Assembly: GCF_012932215.1 (NCBI RefSeq)
Contig: NZ_CP048788.1
Span: 930,001-994,000, forward strand
Reading direction: 5' to 3'
Source of the DNA: Roseobacter ponti
Lineage (GTDB): Bacteria; Pseudomonadota; Alphaproteobacteria; Rhodobacterales; Rhodobacteraceae
DNA length: 64,000 nt
Shown one piece after another: positions 35,208 to 43,950 of the stretch. Both the position numbers and the translations under genes were made by a program. A model generated the notes under the pieces. The model was not told the DNA's origin. It made no database searches and saw only the letters and a list, made by a program, of their open reading frames with translations. Each line of letters begins with the position of its first letter. The stretch's first letter is position 1.

Positions 35208-36188
35208 ATGCGAGCGCCTTTGATCGATAATCTGCAGTATGCTGACTTCTCTCCGGAAATCTTTGCGCAGATGCGCGAGGGCGGTGTGGATGCAGTCCAT
35301 GTGACCATTGCCTATCACGAGAGCTTTCGCGAGATGGTCCTGAACCTCGAGAAATGGAACCGCTGGTTTGAGGCCCATCCCGACCTGATATTCAGGGGTA
35401 CGCATGCCGGCTGCGTCACGCGGGCACAGGAGACCGGGCGGACTGCGATTTTCTTCGGGTTTCAGAATCCGTCGCCCATCGGCGATGACATCGGTCTGGT
35501 AGAGATCTGCCACCAGCTCGGCATCCGGTTTATGCAGCTGACTTATAACAATCAGTCGCTGCTGGCCACGGGCTGCTATGAAGATGAGGACACCGGGCTG
35601 ACGCGCATGGGCCGACAGGTGGTGCGCGAAATGAACCGCGTTGGCATGGTGGTGGATATGTCGCATTCCGCTGAGCGCTCGACGCTGGAAGCGATTGAAC
35701 ATTCGACGCGCCCCGTTGCGATCACCCATGCGAACCCGCACGCCTGGCATGCCGCTCTGCGCAACAAATCAGACAGGGTGCTGCGGGCGCTGACAGAGGC
35801 GGGCGGGATGCTGGGGTTTTCGGTCTATCCGCATCACCTCGCGGGCGGGACAGACTGCACGCTTGAGAGCTTTTGCGGGATGATCGCGGATACTGCCGGA
35901 CGCTATGGTTCAGAGTATCTCGGCATCGGGACCGATCTGTGCCAGAACCAGCCGGACAGTGTCGTGGAGTGGATGCGGGTCGGACGCTGGTCCAAAGTGA
36001 TTGATTACGGCGAGGGCACAGCGGCAAATGCGGGCTTTCCGCCAATGCCGCACTGGTTCCGCGACAACCGTGATTTCGGCAACATCCGTGCGGGGCTTCT
36101 TGCCGCCGGCCTGTCGGAGACCGACACGGACGGGATCATGGGCGGCAACTGGCACCGCTTTTATGACGCGGGCTTCGGGCCGGCATGA
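35208..36188 (+). CDS. M19 membrane-dipeptidase-fold protein with altered metal site
   Basis: 326 residues from ATG 35208; GTG 35148 is the alternative. The chain follows the M19 dipeptidase (renal dipeptidase) fold: late histidines in VVDMSHSAERS and ITHANP, and LGIGTDL near the end with the substrate-side Asp. However, the N-terminal I-D-G-H-x-D of the family is I-D-N-L-Q-Y, and the bridging Glu position (I-E-G-G) reads F-Q-N. This is like the PA5396-type dipeptidase homologue that lies in the dgc (dimethylglycine) region of Pseudomonas. A classical binuclear zinc centre is therefore unlikely; activity may differ from peptide hydrolysis. Coupled by ATGA overlap to the next gene. Confidence 0.75.
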   Translation: MRAPLIDNLQYADFSPEIFAQMREGGVDAVHVTIAYHESFREMVLNLEKWNRWFEAHPDLIFRGTHAGCVTRAQETGRTAIFFGFQNPSPIGDDIGLVEICHQLGIRFMQLTYNNQSLLATGCYEDEDTGLTRMGRQVVREMNRVGMVVDMSHSAERSTLEAIEHSTRPVAITHANPHAWHAALRNKSDRVLRALTEAGGMLGFSVYPHHLAGGTDCTLESFCGMIADTAGRYGSEYLGIGTDLCQNQPDSVVEWMRVGRWSKVIDYGEGTAANAGFPPMPHWFRDNRDFGNIRAGLLAAGLSETDTDGIMGGNWHRFYDAGFGPA

Positions 36189-37837
36189 AGGATTTCCCGG
36201 ATATCCCGCAGGCGCCGCTGCGCCCGCCCGCGGAGGTGATGCGGCTGAAGCGCATGGGCGCGATGTTCCCCACGCGGCTGTCTTTTCTGCGCACGCTGAT
36301 GCGCCGGCTGGCGGCAGAACAGGTGCAGGTGCGCCGCCCGGTCTGGGAGATCGGCGATGCCGGGTTCGGTCACGCGGTCTATTCCCTGGAGCTTGGCGGA
36401 TATGCGTATTCGCTTGTTGCGGTCGCCACCGATCTGCCCCCCGGTCAGCGCACCGACCGGGTGATCGCTACTGCCTGGGACACGGCCTATGTCCTTTATG
36501 ACGGTGTGCCGGATGCAGATGAGATCGCGCGGATCTGTGCTGCCGCGCCCCGGCAGGAGGCCGCCCGGTTCACGGAACGGGACCTTGTGCTCAGCCGCGC
36601 CAACAAGTCGTTCCGTCTGTTTTCGCATGTGGTGGAACGCCTGCGGGCAGGCCGTCAGCCTGATGAAGCGCTGGTGCGCGCCACGGGCTACCTGATGCGG
36701 ACCACTGCCGTCTACGGTAACGGAAAGTTCGGGATCGCCGACCGCGCCGTTTATGACGACCGGCCGGGGCTCGAAGGGCCGTTCATGGCCGAGATGCTGA
36801 CCGTCTGGCTGATCCGTCTGTTTACCCATGATCTGGCCGAGCATCTGGGCGGTGGAGCGCTCGACCGCAGGCTGAAAAGGCATCTGGGCATCGGGAATTC
36901 CACCGGCCTGGGCATGGCGCCGTTTCTGGTGAACCATCCTGTGCTGCTGAACAACTGGATGATGGTGCGTGAAACGGCACTGGCCCGTGTCAGGGCTGTT
37001 ACGTCGCTTGATGCGGAACAGATTGCCTGTGTGCAAGCGCTTTATAAGCGCGTGGCGCGGCACCTCGCGGAATGGGATGTGCCTGACCCGGCGTATCAGG
37101 CGCGGATCGCGGTTCTGCGACAGGACTGGCGGCGGCTGGCACCCTGTTTTGCGACCGCCGCCCTTGCCGGAGAGATGCCGGTTGCGCGGCTTCTGGCGCA
37201 TACCCGCCAGAGCAGCGTTGATCTGCAGGAACTGATGGCGGCTCTGGTGATGGAGCCCTTTGGCGGGCTGGTGGACGGTCTCGCCGACTGCATGAGTGAT
37301 CCTTTTGGCGCGCAGGTTGTCCCCTTTGCTGGCACCGCTGATCTTGCAGCGGCTGTTGACGCGGGGTTCGCCTGGGCGCTGGCGCCCGATTACGGGGCAC
37401 CTGACCAGTGCCGCCAGTTCTGGTACGTCAGTGCGGCCAAACAGGAACCCCGGCTGGGTCTGCGGTTCGACGAGCCGGGTGAAGAGCTTGAAAGCCCGCT
37501 GGATATTGCCAGAAGTATCAAGGCACTGCGGCGCGATCTTAATCAGAAAGATGAGCCTCTTTCCGCCTTTCTGGCACGCTTTCCCGAGCATGCGCTTGCG
37601 GCGTCGCGGGTGGCTCTCGGGGAGCGCTATCCCTATGCTGAGATCCGCGACAACCTGATCGCCGATACCTGCCTGCCGATTGATATGCTGCGCTGCAAGC
37701 TTGCGTTCTTCGGTGCCTCGCGGTTTGACCCGCGATCGGACCGCTGGACACGGATCACGCTTTGTCAGGGCGCGCCGCTGGCGGATGAACTGGACACGCG
37801 CGCGGATGACTGGTGGTTGCCGGTTTTCGGCGGATGA
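36185..37837 (+). CDS. 550-residue protein of unknown function, coupled to the M19-fold gene
   Basis: 550 residues, start ATG 36185 inside the M19 stop. No known domain was recognised. The sequence is soluble and largely helical with several clear blocks: a start MKDFPDIPQAPLRPPAEVMRLKR..., LTVWLIRLFTHDLAEHLGGG, LGMAPFLVNHPVLLNNWMMVRETALARVRAV, and a C-terminal CRQFWYVSAAKQEPRLGLR ... ADDWWLPVFGG. The LGMAPFLVNHP block contains a His and conserved-looking hydrophobics that could be an active site, but this is speculation. It is embedded by four-base overlaps on both sides, so the three proteins are probably made in matched amounts and may form a complex. Confidence 0.7.
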   Translation: MKDFPDIPQAPLRPPAEVMRLKRMGAMFPTRLSFLRTLMRRLAAEQVQVRRPVWEIGDAGFGHAVYSLELGGYAYSLVAVATDLPPGQRTDRVIATAWDTAYVLYDGVPDADEIARICAAAPRQEAARFTERDLVLSRANKSFRLFSHVVERLRAGRQPDEALVRATGYLMRTTAVYGNGKFGIADRAVYDDRPGLEGPFMAEMLTVWLIRLFTHDLAEHLGGGALDRRLKRHLGIGNSTGLGMAPFLVNHPVLLNNWMMVRETALARVRAVTSLDAEQIACVQALYKRVARHLAEWDVPDPAYQARIAVLRQDWRRLAPCFATAALAGEMPVARLLAHTRQSSVDLQELMAALVMEPFGGLVDGLADCMSDPFGAQVVPFAGTADLAAAVDAGFAWALAPDYGAPDQCRQFWYVSAAKQEPRLGLRFDEPGEELESPLDIARSIKALRRDLNQKDEPLSAFLARFPEHALAASRVALGERYPYAEIRDNLIADTCLPIDMLRCKLAFFGASRFDPRSDRWTRITLCQGAPLADELDTRADDWWLPVFGG

Positions 37838-38328
37838 CCTGGTCGGTTGCGGAAATCACAGCACTCGCATCAAAGGCCGCGCGCGGGGCCGGAGCGCCTG
37901 CGTGGCAGGCGGCGCGTTTCGGACAGGCAGCGGCGCTTCATCTTAGATACGGGCGTCCGGCGACTGAGCTTGATGCGGCGCTGTCAGAGCTTCCGGGCGG
38001 GCCGGCCATGGATCTGCCACTTGCGCTGGATGCCGCACTGGCAGCAGCGGCGCCCGAGGCAGTGGTGATGTCGGATGCACCGCCCGGTTTGCTGCAGAGC
38101 TATGTCGACGCGCTGCCCTGCCGTGCGACCGCGACGGCAGGTGAGGCCGGCGTCTGGCAGCTGAGAACCGAGCCCGGGACACCCCGGGAAAGGCCGGTAC
38201 CCGGTCGCATATCCTGCGCGGATGCGCTGATCGCGCAAATGACTGCGCTTGCGGAGAAAACCTATGTGCCTGAAACGGATGCCTCGCGTGCCGCGGGTGC
38301 CGGTGCCGGGCTGACCGACAACGACTGA
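37834..38328 (+). CDS. DUF3726-like protein, third gene of the M19-fold operon
   Basis: 164 residues from ATG 37834, overlapping the previous stop by ATGA. The N-terminus WSVAEITALASKAARGAGAPAWQAARFGQAAALHLRYGRP resembles the short helical DUF3726 family, whose function is not established. The remainder is Ala-rich with no motif or membrane span, and the C-terminal tail is disordered. Its strict coupling to the two upstream genes suggests an accessory subunit. Assignment to DUF3726 is from memory of the motif 'EIxALAxKAARGAG' and should be verified. Confidence 0.6.
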   Translation: MTWSVAEITALASKAARGAGAPAWQAARFGQAAALHLRYGRPATELDAALSELPGGPAMDLPLALDAALAAAAPEAVVMSDAPPGLLQSYVDALPCRATATAGEAGVWQLRTEPGTPRERPVPGRISCADALIAQMTALAEKTYVPETDASRAAGAGAGLTDND

Positions 38329-38334
38329 CGGGTG

Positions 38335-39102
38335 TCAGGCGAAAGGGTTCTCGTCATAGGCCACATGGCGCAGATAGAGCCCCTGCGGCGGACAGACCGG
38401 ACCACAGGCCGCGCGATCACGTGCTGCGAGTGCGGCTGCCATATCGTCCGGCGTCCATGAGCCGGTGCCGACCCGTTCCAGACTGCCCACAAAGCTGCGC
38501 ACCTGATTGTGCAGAAAAGACCGTGCGCGCACGTCAAAGTGCACTTCCGTGCCGTAGTCTGTCTGGTGCGCGGTCACATCCAGACGGTCGAGCGTTTTGA
38601 CCGGGCTGTCGGCCTGGCAGATCGTCGACCGGAAAGTGGTAAAATCATGCCTGCCGGTCAGGTGGTCCGCGGCCTCCTGCATTGCCGCGACATCGAGCTG
38701 CTGGCGGACCTGCCAGACGAGCCCTTCAAGATGGGTGGCGGGCGCACGACGGCTCAGGATGCGGAAGAAATACTGCCGCTCAAGTGCGGAGAAACGCGCG
38801 TGCCAGTCCTCCGCCACCCGGGCGCAGGCGACGATCGCCACTGGCGCGGGTTTCAGGTGATAGTTCACCGCCTCAGACAACCGGAAAGGTTCCCAGTCCC
38901 GCGCCATGTCGCAATGGGCCACCTGACCCAGAGCATGCACACCGGCGTCGGTGCGCCCGGCGGCTGCGATGCTGTGATCGCCTGGTTCGATACGCGACAG
39001 GGCGGCCTCGATCGCCCCCTGAACGGTGGTCTGTTCTTTCTGGCGCTGCCAGCCGGCAAAAGGCGCGCCGTGGTATTCAATTTTCAGGGCATAGCGGGGC
39101 AT
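38335..39102 (-). CDS. truA: tRNA pseudouridine(38-40) synthase
   Basis: 255 residues. Family landmarks: [18 protein letters not shown] at the start, the catalytic Asp52 in [29 protein letters not shown] and the RNA-binding [18 protein letters not shown]. The enzyme converts uridines 38-40 of the anticodon stem of several tRNAs to pseudouridine. It converges on the M19-fold operon with six bases between stops. Confidence 0.95.
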   Translation of the reverse strand: MPRYALKIEYHGAPFAGWQRQKEQTTVQGAIEAALSRIEPGDHSIAAAGRTDAGVHALGQVAHCDMARDWEPFRLSEAVNYHLKPAPVAIVACARVAEDWHARFSALERQYFFRILSRRAPATHLEGLVWQVRQQLDVAAMQEAADHLTGRHDFTTFRSTICQADSPVKTLDRLDVTAHQTDYGTEVHFDVRARSFLHNQVRSFVGSLERVGTGSWTPDDMAAALAARDRAACGPVCPPQGLYLRHVAYDENPFA

Positions 39103-39212
39103 GGGCCGGCCCTAGCGCGCAGGCGAAGCGGCGTCAAATGTCTTTGCAGGCTGGCAAGCAGACGCGCAGACACCTAAGTAGGGGTGAATGTATTAAAACG
39201 GGCAGTCGGGCT

Positions 39213-40628
39213 TTGGTTATCTCTGTGATTGCGGACACGGTGCTGCGCCAGATCGAAACGGTGCAGGATACGGTCAGCGAAACGCTTTTTGAGCCGGTGA
39301 TACGCATAGGCGTCACCGGGCTCGCGCGGGCGGGCAAGACGGTTTTTATCACCTCGCTGGTGGCCAATCTGCTGGACCGGGGGCGGATGCCGCATCTGCT
39401 GGCCGCAGCCGACGGGCGCATTGATGCCGCCTTCCTGCAGCCACAGCCCGATGACACGGTGCCACGCTTTGATTTCGAGAGCCATCTGGCGGATCTGACC
39501 GCGCGTGAGCCGCGCTGGCCTGACAGCACCCGCACAGTCTCTGAATTACGGCTGTCCCTGCGGGTGCGCCGCGGCGGGCTGCTGGCGGGGCTGCAGGGGC
39601 CGCGCACGGTGCATATTGATATTGTGGATTACCCGGGCGAATGGCTGCTGGATCTGGCGCTGCTGGAAAAATCCTATGGCGCGTGGTCGGCGGAGATGCT
39701 GGCGCGCATTGAAGGGCGCGGGGAGGCCGCGGCCTACCGCGATCTGGTGGCGCAGACGGATCCCGCGGCCCCTCTGGAGGAGACCCGGGCGCAGGCGCTG
39801 GCATCAGAGTTTACCGCTTATCTCACCGCGGCCCGGGCGGCGGGCTATTCCGACTGCACCCCGGGGCGTTTTCTGCTGCCCGGTGATCTGGCGGGCTCGC
39901 CGGTGCTGACCTTTGCGCCGCTTCCCGGGGATGGCAGTGGCCCGCGCGGCTCGCTGCTGCGTGAGATGGCGCGGCGCTACGAAGCTTATCGCAAATCAGT
40001 TGTCCGGCCGTTTTTCCGTGAGCATTTTGCAAAGATCGACCGCCAGGTGGTGCTTGTCGATGTGCTGGGCGCGATCCACAAAGGGCCACAGGCGGTGGAG
40101 GATATGCGCGGGGCGATGGCCGACATCCTGAGCGCCTTCCGTCCGGGGCAGAACGCCTTTCTGACGCAGCTTTTTCAGGGGCGCAGGGTTGGCAAAATCC
40201 TCTTTGCCGCGACCAAGGCCGATCATCTGCACCACAACCAGCATGCAAAACTCACAGCGATCACAGAGGCGCTGGTGCGCGGGGCCTCGGACCGGGCGAA
40301 GTTTGCCGGAGCAACCACCGCCGCGATGTCGATTGCCTCGCTGCGTGCGACGACCGAGGAGACGATCACGCATGACGGCAAGACGCTTGATGTGGTGCGC
40401 GGCAGGCTGCTGGAGACCGGTAAACAGGCGGCTTTTCATCCTGGCGCGCTGCCTGATGATCCCGGCCATCTGCTGACACCAGCGCGCGCGGGCGCGGAAA
40501 AGTGGCTGGATCAGGATTACCGTGTGATGAATTTCGCACCACAGCCGCTTACTTTGCGCCCCGGCGAGGGTCCGCCGCACATCCGGCTTGATCACGCAGC
40601 CCAATTCCTTTTAGGAGACAGGCTATGA
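39213..40628 (+). CDS. YcjX-family P-loop protein
   Basis: 471 residues from TTG 39213, chosen because homologues begin with a short 'M-V-x-S-x-I-A-D' N-terminus; GTG 39225 is the alternative and neither has a strong ribosome site. The P-loop GLARAGKT lies at 36-43, followed by VFITSLVANLLDRG. Later blocks IDIVDYPGEWLLDLALLEKSYGAW (Walker B-like DYPG) and KILFAATKADHLHHNQH (TKAD, the guanine-specificity type) indicate a dynamin-like GTPase. Its partner family TIGR01620 follows two genes later. YcjX is a phage-shock/stress-linked GTPase in enterobacteria. Confidence 0.85.
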   Translation: MVISVIADTVLRQIETVQDTVSETLFEPVIRIGVTGLARAGKTVFITSLVANLLDRGRMPHLLAAADGRIDAAFLQPQPDDTVPRFDFESHLADLTAREPRWPDSTRTVSELRLSLRVRRGGLLAGLQGPRTVHIDIVDYPGEWLLDLALLEKSYGAWSAEMLARIEGRGEAAAYRDLVAQTDPAAPLEETRAQALASEFTAYLTAARAAGYSDCTPGRFLLPGDLAGSPVLTFAPLPGDGSGPRGSLLREMARRYEAYRKSVVRPFFREHFAKIDRQVVLVDVLGAIHKGPQAVEDMRGAMADILSAFRPGQNAFLTQLFQGRRVGKILFAATKADHLHHNQHAKLTAITEALVRGASDRAKFAGATTAAMSIASLRATTEETITHDGKTLDVVRGRLLETGKQAAFHPGALPDDPGHLLTPARAGAEKWLDQDYRVMNFAPQPLTLRPGEGPPHIRLDHAAQFLLGDRL

Positions 40629-41074
40629 CGGATATCACGATCACTCCGGCCCGGAGCCTCGATGCGGGCGCTGTCGGGCACATCCTGTCGATGACCAACG
40701 ACCAGATGCCCTGGCTGCCGCGGGTGCATACGGCCGCTGAAGAGATCCGCTATGCCGGCGATATGATCGAAGCAGGCTGGGTGCGGGTGGCAAAGGCAGA
40801 CGGGCGCGTTGTCGGTTTCATTGCGCGCTGGGAGCAGGACGTGCATGCGCTTTATGTGCTGCCGGATGCTCAGGACAAGGGCGTCGGCACGGCGCTCATC
40901 GAGGACGCAAAAAACGACAGTGAGACGCTGGCACTCTGGAGCTATGAGGCCAACGCAGGTGCGACCCGGTTTTACGGGCTGCGCGGGTTTATCCAGACGG
41001 ATCAGACCGATGGCAGCGGCAATGACGCGGGCCTGCCCGACATCCGCTTTGAGTGGACCCGGAGCAAAAGCTGA
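40625..41074 (+). CDS. GNAT-family N-acetyltransferase between ycjX and TIGR01620
   Basis: 149 residues, ATG 40625 overlapping the ycjX stop. The acetyl-CoA loop is LPDAQDKGVGTALIEDAK, and YEANAGATRFYGLRGFIQTDQTD is the C-terminal GNAT segment. The short form without the usual N-terminal insert suggests a small-molecule or peptide acceptor. It is sandwiched with four-base and one-base overlaps between two stress-related membrane-associated genes, so it is part of that operon. Confidence 0.82.
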   Translation: MTDITITPARSLDAGAVGHILSMTNDQMPWLPRVHTAAEEIRYAGDMIEAGWVRVAKADGRVVGFIARWEQDVHALYVLPDAQDKGVGTALIEDAKNDSETLALWSYEANAGATRFYGLRGFIQTDQTDGSGNDAGLPDIRFEWTRSKS

Positions 41075-42075
41075 TGGCCAGAGGGCCGGTTCTTATCGAT
41101 CTTGACGAGGAGGCGCCGGCGACATCGGTGGCTGAAGCCCCCCCTGTGCCTGATCCCGGTCTGCCGGCACCGTCCGGGCAGGCGATGCAGGCGGCAGCGC
41201 GCGTGGCCGCGCGCCGGCCCTCGCGGCTCGGGCGCTGGTTCTGGGGGTTGGCGGGCGCACTGATCTCCGCATTGGCGGGCCTTGCAGCCTGGGAACTGGT
41301 AACCGGACTTCTGGAGCGCAACCCGGTGCTGGGCTGGGGGCTTGGCGGCCTGATGGCGGCGTTTCTCTTCGTTCTGGTGCTGGTTGCGCTGCGCGAAGCG
41401 GCGGCAATCGGACGACTGGGGCGCATCGATGATCTGCGCCAGGCGGCTGAGACGGCGCGTACGGAGAATGATCTTAAGGCCGCCCGCATGGTCAGCGCGC
41501 GCCTGGTGACGCTTTATAAAGGGCGCGAAGAGACGCGCTGGGGCCGCGACCGGCTGGCAACGCTGGGCCCTGATCAGATGGATGCGGGCGCGATGCTGGC
41601 CCTGACGGAGGCCGAGCTTCTGGCCCCGCTTGACCGGCTTGCGCGCCGCGAGGTTGAGGCCGCCGCACGTCAGGTGGCGACCGTTACGGCCCTGGTGCCG
41701 CTGGCACTGGCGGATGTTGCAGCAGCACTCACCGCAAACCTGCGCATGATCCGGCGCATTGCAGAGGTTTACGGCGGTCGTTCCGGTACGCTTGGGAGCT
41801 GGCGGCTGGCGCGGGCGGTGATGTCGCATCTGGTGGCCACGGGCGCAGTTGCGGTGGGCGATGATATGCTGGAGCCGGTGCTGGGCGGGTCGATCCTCGG
41901 CAAGCTTTCGCGCCGCTTCGGCGAGGGGCTCGTGAACGGCGCGCTGACCGCACGCGTGGGCGTGGCGGCGATGGAAGTATGCCGGCCGCTGCCCTTCAGC
42001 ACTGGAAAACGCCCGAAAGTGCGCAATATCATCAGAGACAGTCTTGGCGGGCTTTTCGGCGCGTCACAAAGCTGA
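41074..42075 (+). CDS. TIGR01620/YcjF-family membrane protein
   Basis: 333 residues from ATG 41074, in a TGATG overlap with the acetyltransferase. Two hydrophobic helices (LGRWFWGLAGALISALAGLAAWELV and GLGGLMAAFLFVLVLVALREA) near residues 50-112 anchor the protein. The soluble remainder includes RRIAEVYGGRSGTLGSWRLARAVMSHLVATGAVAVGDDML, which is the DUF697/YcjF block. Known as the partner of YcjX in many proteobacteria. Inner membrane. Confidence 0.85.
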   Translation: MARGPVLIDLDEEAPATSVAEAPPVPDPGLPAPSGQAMQAAARVAARRPSRLGRWFWGLAGALISALAGLAAWELVTGLLERNPVLGWGLGGLMAAFLFVLVLVALREAAAIGRLGRIDDLRQAAETARTENDLKAARMVSARLVTLYKGREETRWGRDRLATLGPDQMDAGAMLALTEAELLAPLDRLARREVEAAARQVATVTALVPLALADVAAALTANLRMIRRIAEVYGGRSGTLGSWRLARAVMSHLVATGAVAVGDDMLEPVLGGSILGKLSRRFGEGLVNGALTARVGVAAMEVCRPLPFSTGKRPKVRNIIRDSLGGLFGASQS

Positions 42076-42102
42076 CGGTTTCGTCAGTCCCGGAGGGATT
42101 TC

Positions 42103-43719
42103 ATGGAAAGTTTTGCGGCCGATCTGGCCACAATGGTGCGCACGCCGCTGGAAGAAGACCACGTGAGGCTGATGCGCCGCGCGGGCAAAGTCGTGCCTTT
42201 CAAAGCCGGCGAGATGGTGCAGGAACCCGGGCAGGCGACCGATCTTTTTCATTATGTGCTGAGCGGTGAGATCGAAGCGCTTGACCCGCGCACAATGGAG
42301 CGGATGGGCAATGCCACACTGGGCCCCTCACAGTTTTTCGGGGATCTGCAGTTTCTGTCGGGCGGCGTGTCGCTGGCGGGCGCACGCGCGGTGACGGACA
42401 GCGAGGTGCTCTGTGTGCCCCGCGCGGCCATGCTGCAGCTGATGTCGGATGTGCCGGAGATCAGCGACATTGTGGTGACCGTGCTGGCCGCGCGGCGGCA
42501 GCGCGCCGTGCGGGCGGCGGACAGCCTGCTGACCCTGATCGGGCCGGAACTCAGCCGCGACATCCGCGAGGTGGCAGGTTTTGCCGCGCGCAACCGCATT
42601 CCGGTGCGTGAGATTGCCGCCGACAGCGAAGAGGCGCTGGCCCTGGCCGCGCAATGCGGTCTGGAAAAAGCGCAGCCCGGCGTGCTCTTTGGCCGCGAGC
42701 GCAGGATCGAGCCGCCGACCCCGCGCGCGGTGGCCGAAGCGCTGGGGCTTGATCTGACACTGGGGGAGGCGGACACCTTTGATGTGCTGATCGTGGGGGG
42801 TGGCCCGGCGGGGGTCGCGGCGGCGGTCTATGCCGGTGCCGAAGGGCTGCGCGCGATTGTTCTGGAGGATCTGGCCATTGGCGGACAGGCGGGTACCTCG
42901 AGCCGGATCGAGAATTATATGGGATTTCCGACCGGCATTTCGGGCGGCGATCTTGTCGGGCGCGGCGAGGTGCAGGCGATGAAGTTCGGCACTCGGTTTT
43001 CCGTGCCGCGCCGGGTGGGCGCGCTCACGCAGTGCGCGGAGAAAAAGTTTCACGTCACGCTCGATGACGGCCAGGCCGTTTCGGCCCGGTCGCTGATCGT
43101 GGCGACCGGCGTGCAGTACCGGCGCATGCCGCTTGAGGGGCTTGAGCGGCTGGAGAACGCCGGTGTGTATTATGCCGCCACCGAGGTTGAGGCGCGCTGG
43201 TGCCGGGACAGCGATGTGGCGGTGATCGGCGGCGGCAATTCGGCGGGGCAGGCGGCGATGTTTCTGGCGCGTACCACGCGGCATGTGCATGTGCTTGTGC
43301 GTGGCGAGGGGCTGGCCTCTTCGATGTCCGATTATCTTCTGCAGCGGCTGGAAACGCATCCGCGCATCACCATCCACACCTGTACCGAGGTCACCGGTCT
43401 GCACGGCGACACACAGCTTGAACGCATCACAATCCGCGACCGCACGTCCGGCCAGTCCTGGGATCTGCGCACCCGGGCGCTTTTCGTGATGGTCGGGGCG
43501 GCCCCGAACACCGACTGGCTCTCAGGGCTGGTCGATCTCGACCCGCGCGGCTTTGTGCTGACCGGCACCGAAGCCGGCGGGCGTTCGCAGTTTGAGACCT
43601 CTCTGCCGGGTGTCTTTGCGGTGGGCGACGTGCGCGCCGGCTCGGTAAAGCGTGTGGCCTCTGCGGTGGGCGAGGGGTCAGTGGTGATCTCTTCGGTCTG
43701 GGCGCATGTGAACGGATAA
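42103..43719 (+). CDS. Cyclic-nucleotide-binding domain fused to thioredoxin-reductase-like flavoprotein without redox cysteines
   Basis: 538 residues from ATG 42103 with CGGAGG upstream. Residues ~15-135 form a CRP-like cyclic-nucleotide-binding domain (FKAGEMVQEPGQATDLFHYVLSGEIEAL, FFGDLQFLSGG). From ~228 the FAD fold DVLIVGGGPAGVAAAVYAGAEGLRA and the GGQAGTSSRIENYMGFP loop are those of thioredoxin reductase, with the NAD(P)H fold VAVIGGGNSAGQAAMFLA near 372. At the place where TrxR has the CATC dithiol this protein reads AATE (358-361). It is thus unlikely to reduce thioredoxin directly; an NAD(P)H-flavin oxidoreductase gated by cyclic nucleotide is a reasonable guess. Confidence 0.82.
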   Translation: MESFAADLATMVRTPLEEDHVRLMRRAGKVVPFKAGEMVQEPGQATDLFHYVLSGEIEALDPRTMERMGNATLGPSQFFGDLQFLSGGVSLAGARAVTDSEVLCVPRAAMLQLMSDVPEISDIVVTVLAARRQRAVRAADSLLTLIGPELSRDIREVAGFAARNRIPVREIAADSEEALALAAQCGLEKAQPGVLFGRERRIEPPTPRAVAEALGLDLTLGEADTFDVLIVGGGPAGVAAAVYAGAEGLRAIVLEDLAIGGQAGTSSRIENYMGFPTGISGGDLVGRGEVQAMKFGTRFSVPRRVGALTQCAEKKFHVTLDDGQAVSARSLIVATGVQYRRMPLEGLERLENAGVYYAATEVEARWCRDSDVAVIGGGNSAGQAAMFLARTTRHVHVLVRGEGLASSMSDYLLQRLETHPRITIHTCTEVTGLHGDTQLERITIRDRTSGQSWDLRTRALFVMVGAAPNTDWLSGLVDLDPRGFVLTGTEAGGRSQFETSLPGVFAVGDVRAGSVKRVASAVGEGSVVISSVWAHVNG

Positions 43720-43765
43720 GGGGCGCTGCCCCTGGCGCAACGGTCCCCCGGCCCTGATCCGGGGC
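43720..43765 (+). other. Two GC hairpins after the flavoprotein gene
   Basis: GGGGC-GCT-GCCCC at about 43720-43732 and CCCCGG (43746-43751) with CCGGGG (43759-43764) follow the stop. Neither is followed by a T-run; they may reduce read-through into ileS or be a Rho-linked end, but this is not certain. Confidence 0.3.
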
Positions 43766-43779
43766 GCACAAACGCAGGG

Positions 43780-43808
43780 TTGTGGCGGAGCGGTGGCCTG
43801 CCTATAAG
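43780..43808 (+). promoter_or_regulatory. Possible promoter of ileS
   Basis: TTGTGG (43780-43785), 17-base spacer, TATAAG (43803-43808). The -10 is close to consensus; the -35 matches only the leading TTG. The start would leave a leader of about 135 bases before ileS. No T-box or other riboswitch was recognised. Confidence 0.3.
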
Positions 43809-43950
43809 CAGCGCATGATGGCTTTTCGCGCACTCATTATCCGAATTATATCCCCGGCGCTCTGAAACGATGAGACGCCGGGCCAAGGTGCTGAGTACAT
43901 CGCACCGACCGCTTACCCCCTGACCGACACAACTCCGAAGGACGCCCGCA

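Noticed and set aside
43720-43950. T-box or other leader upstream of ileS
   Set aside because: No T-box core sequence was seen, and in Gram-negative bacteria such leaders are not expected here; only simple GC hairpins are visible.
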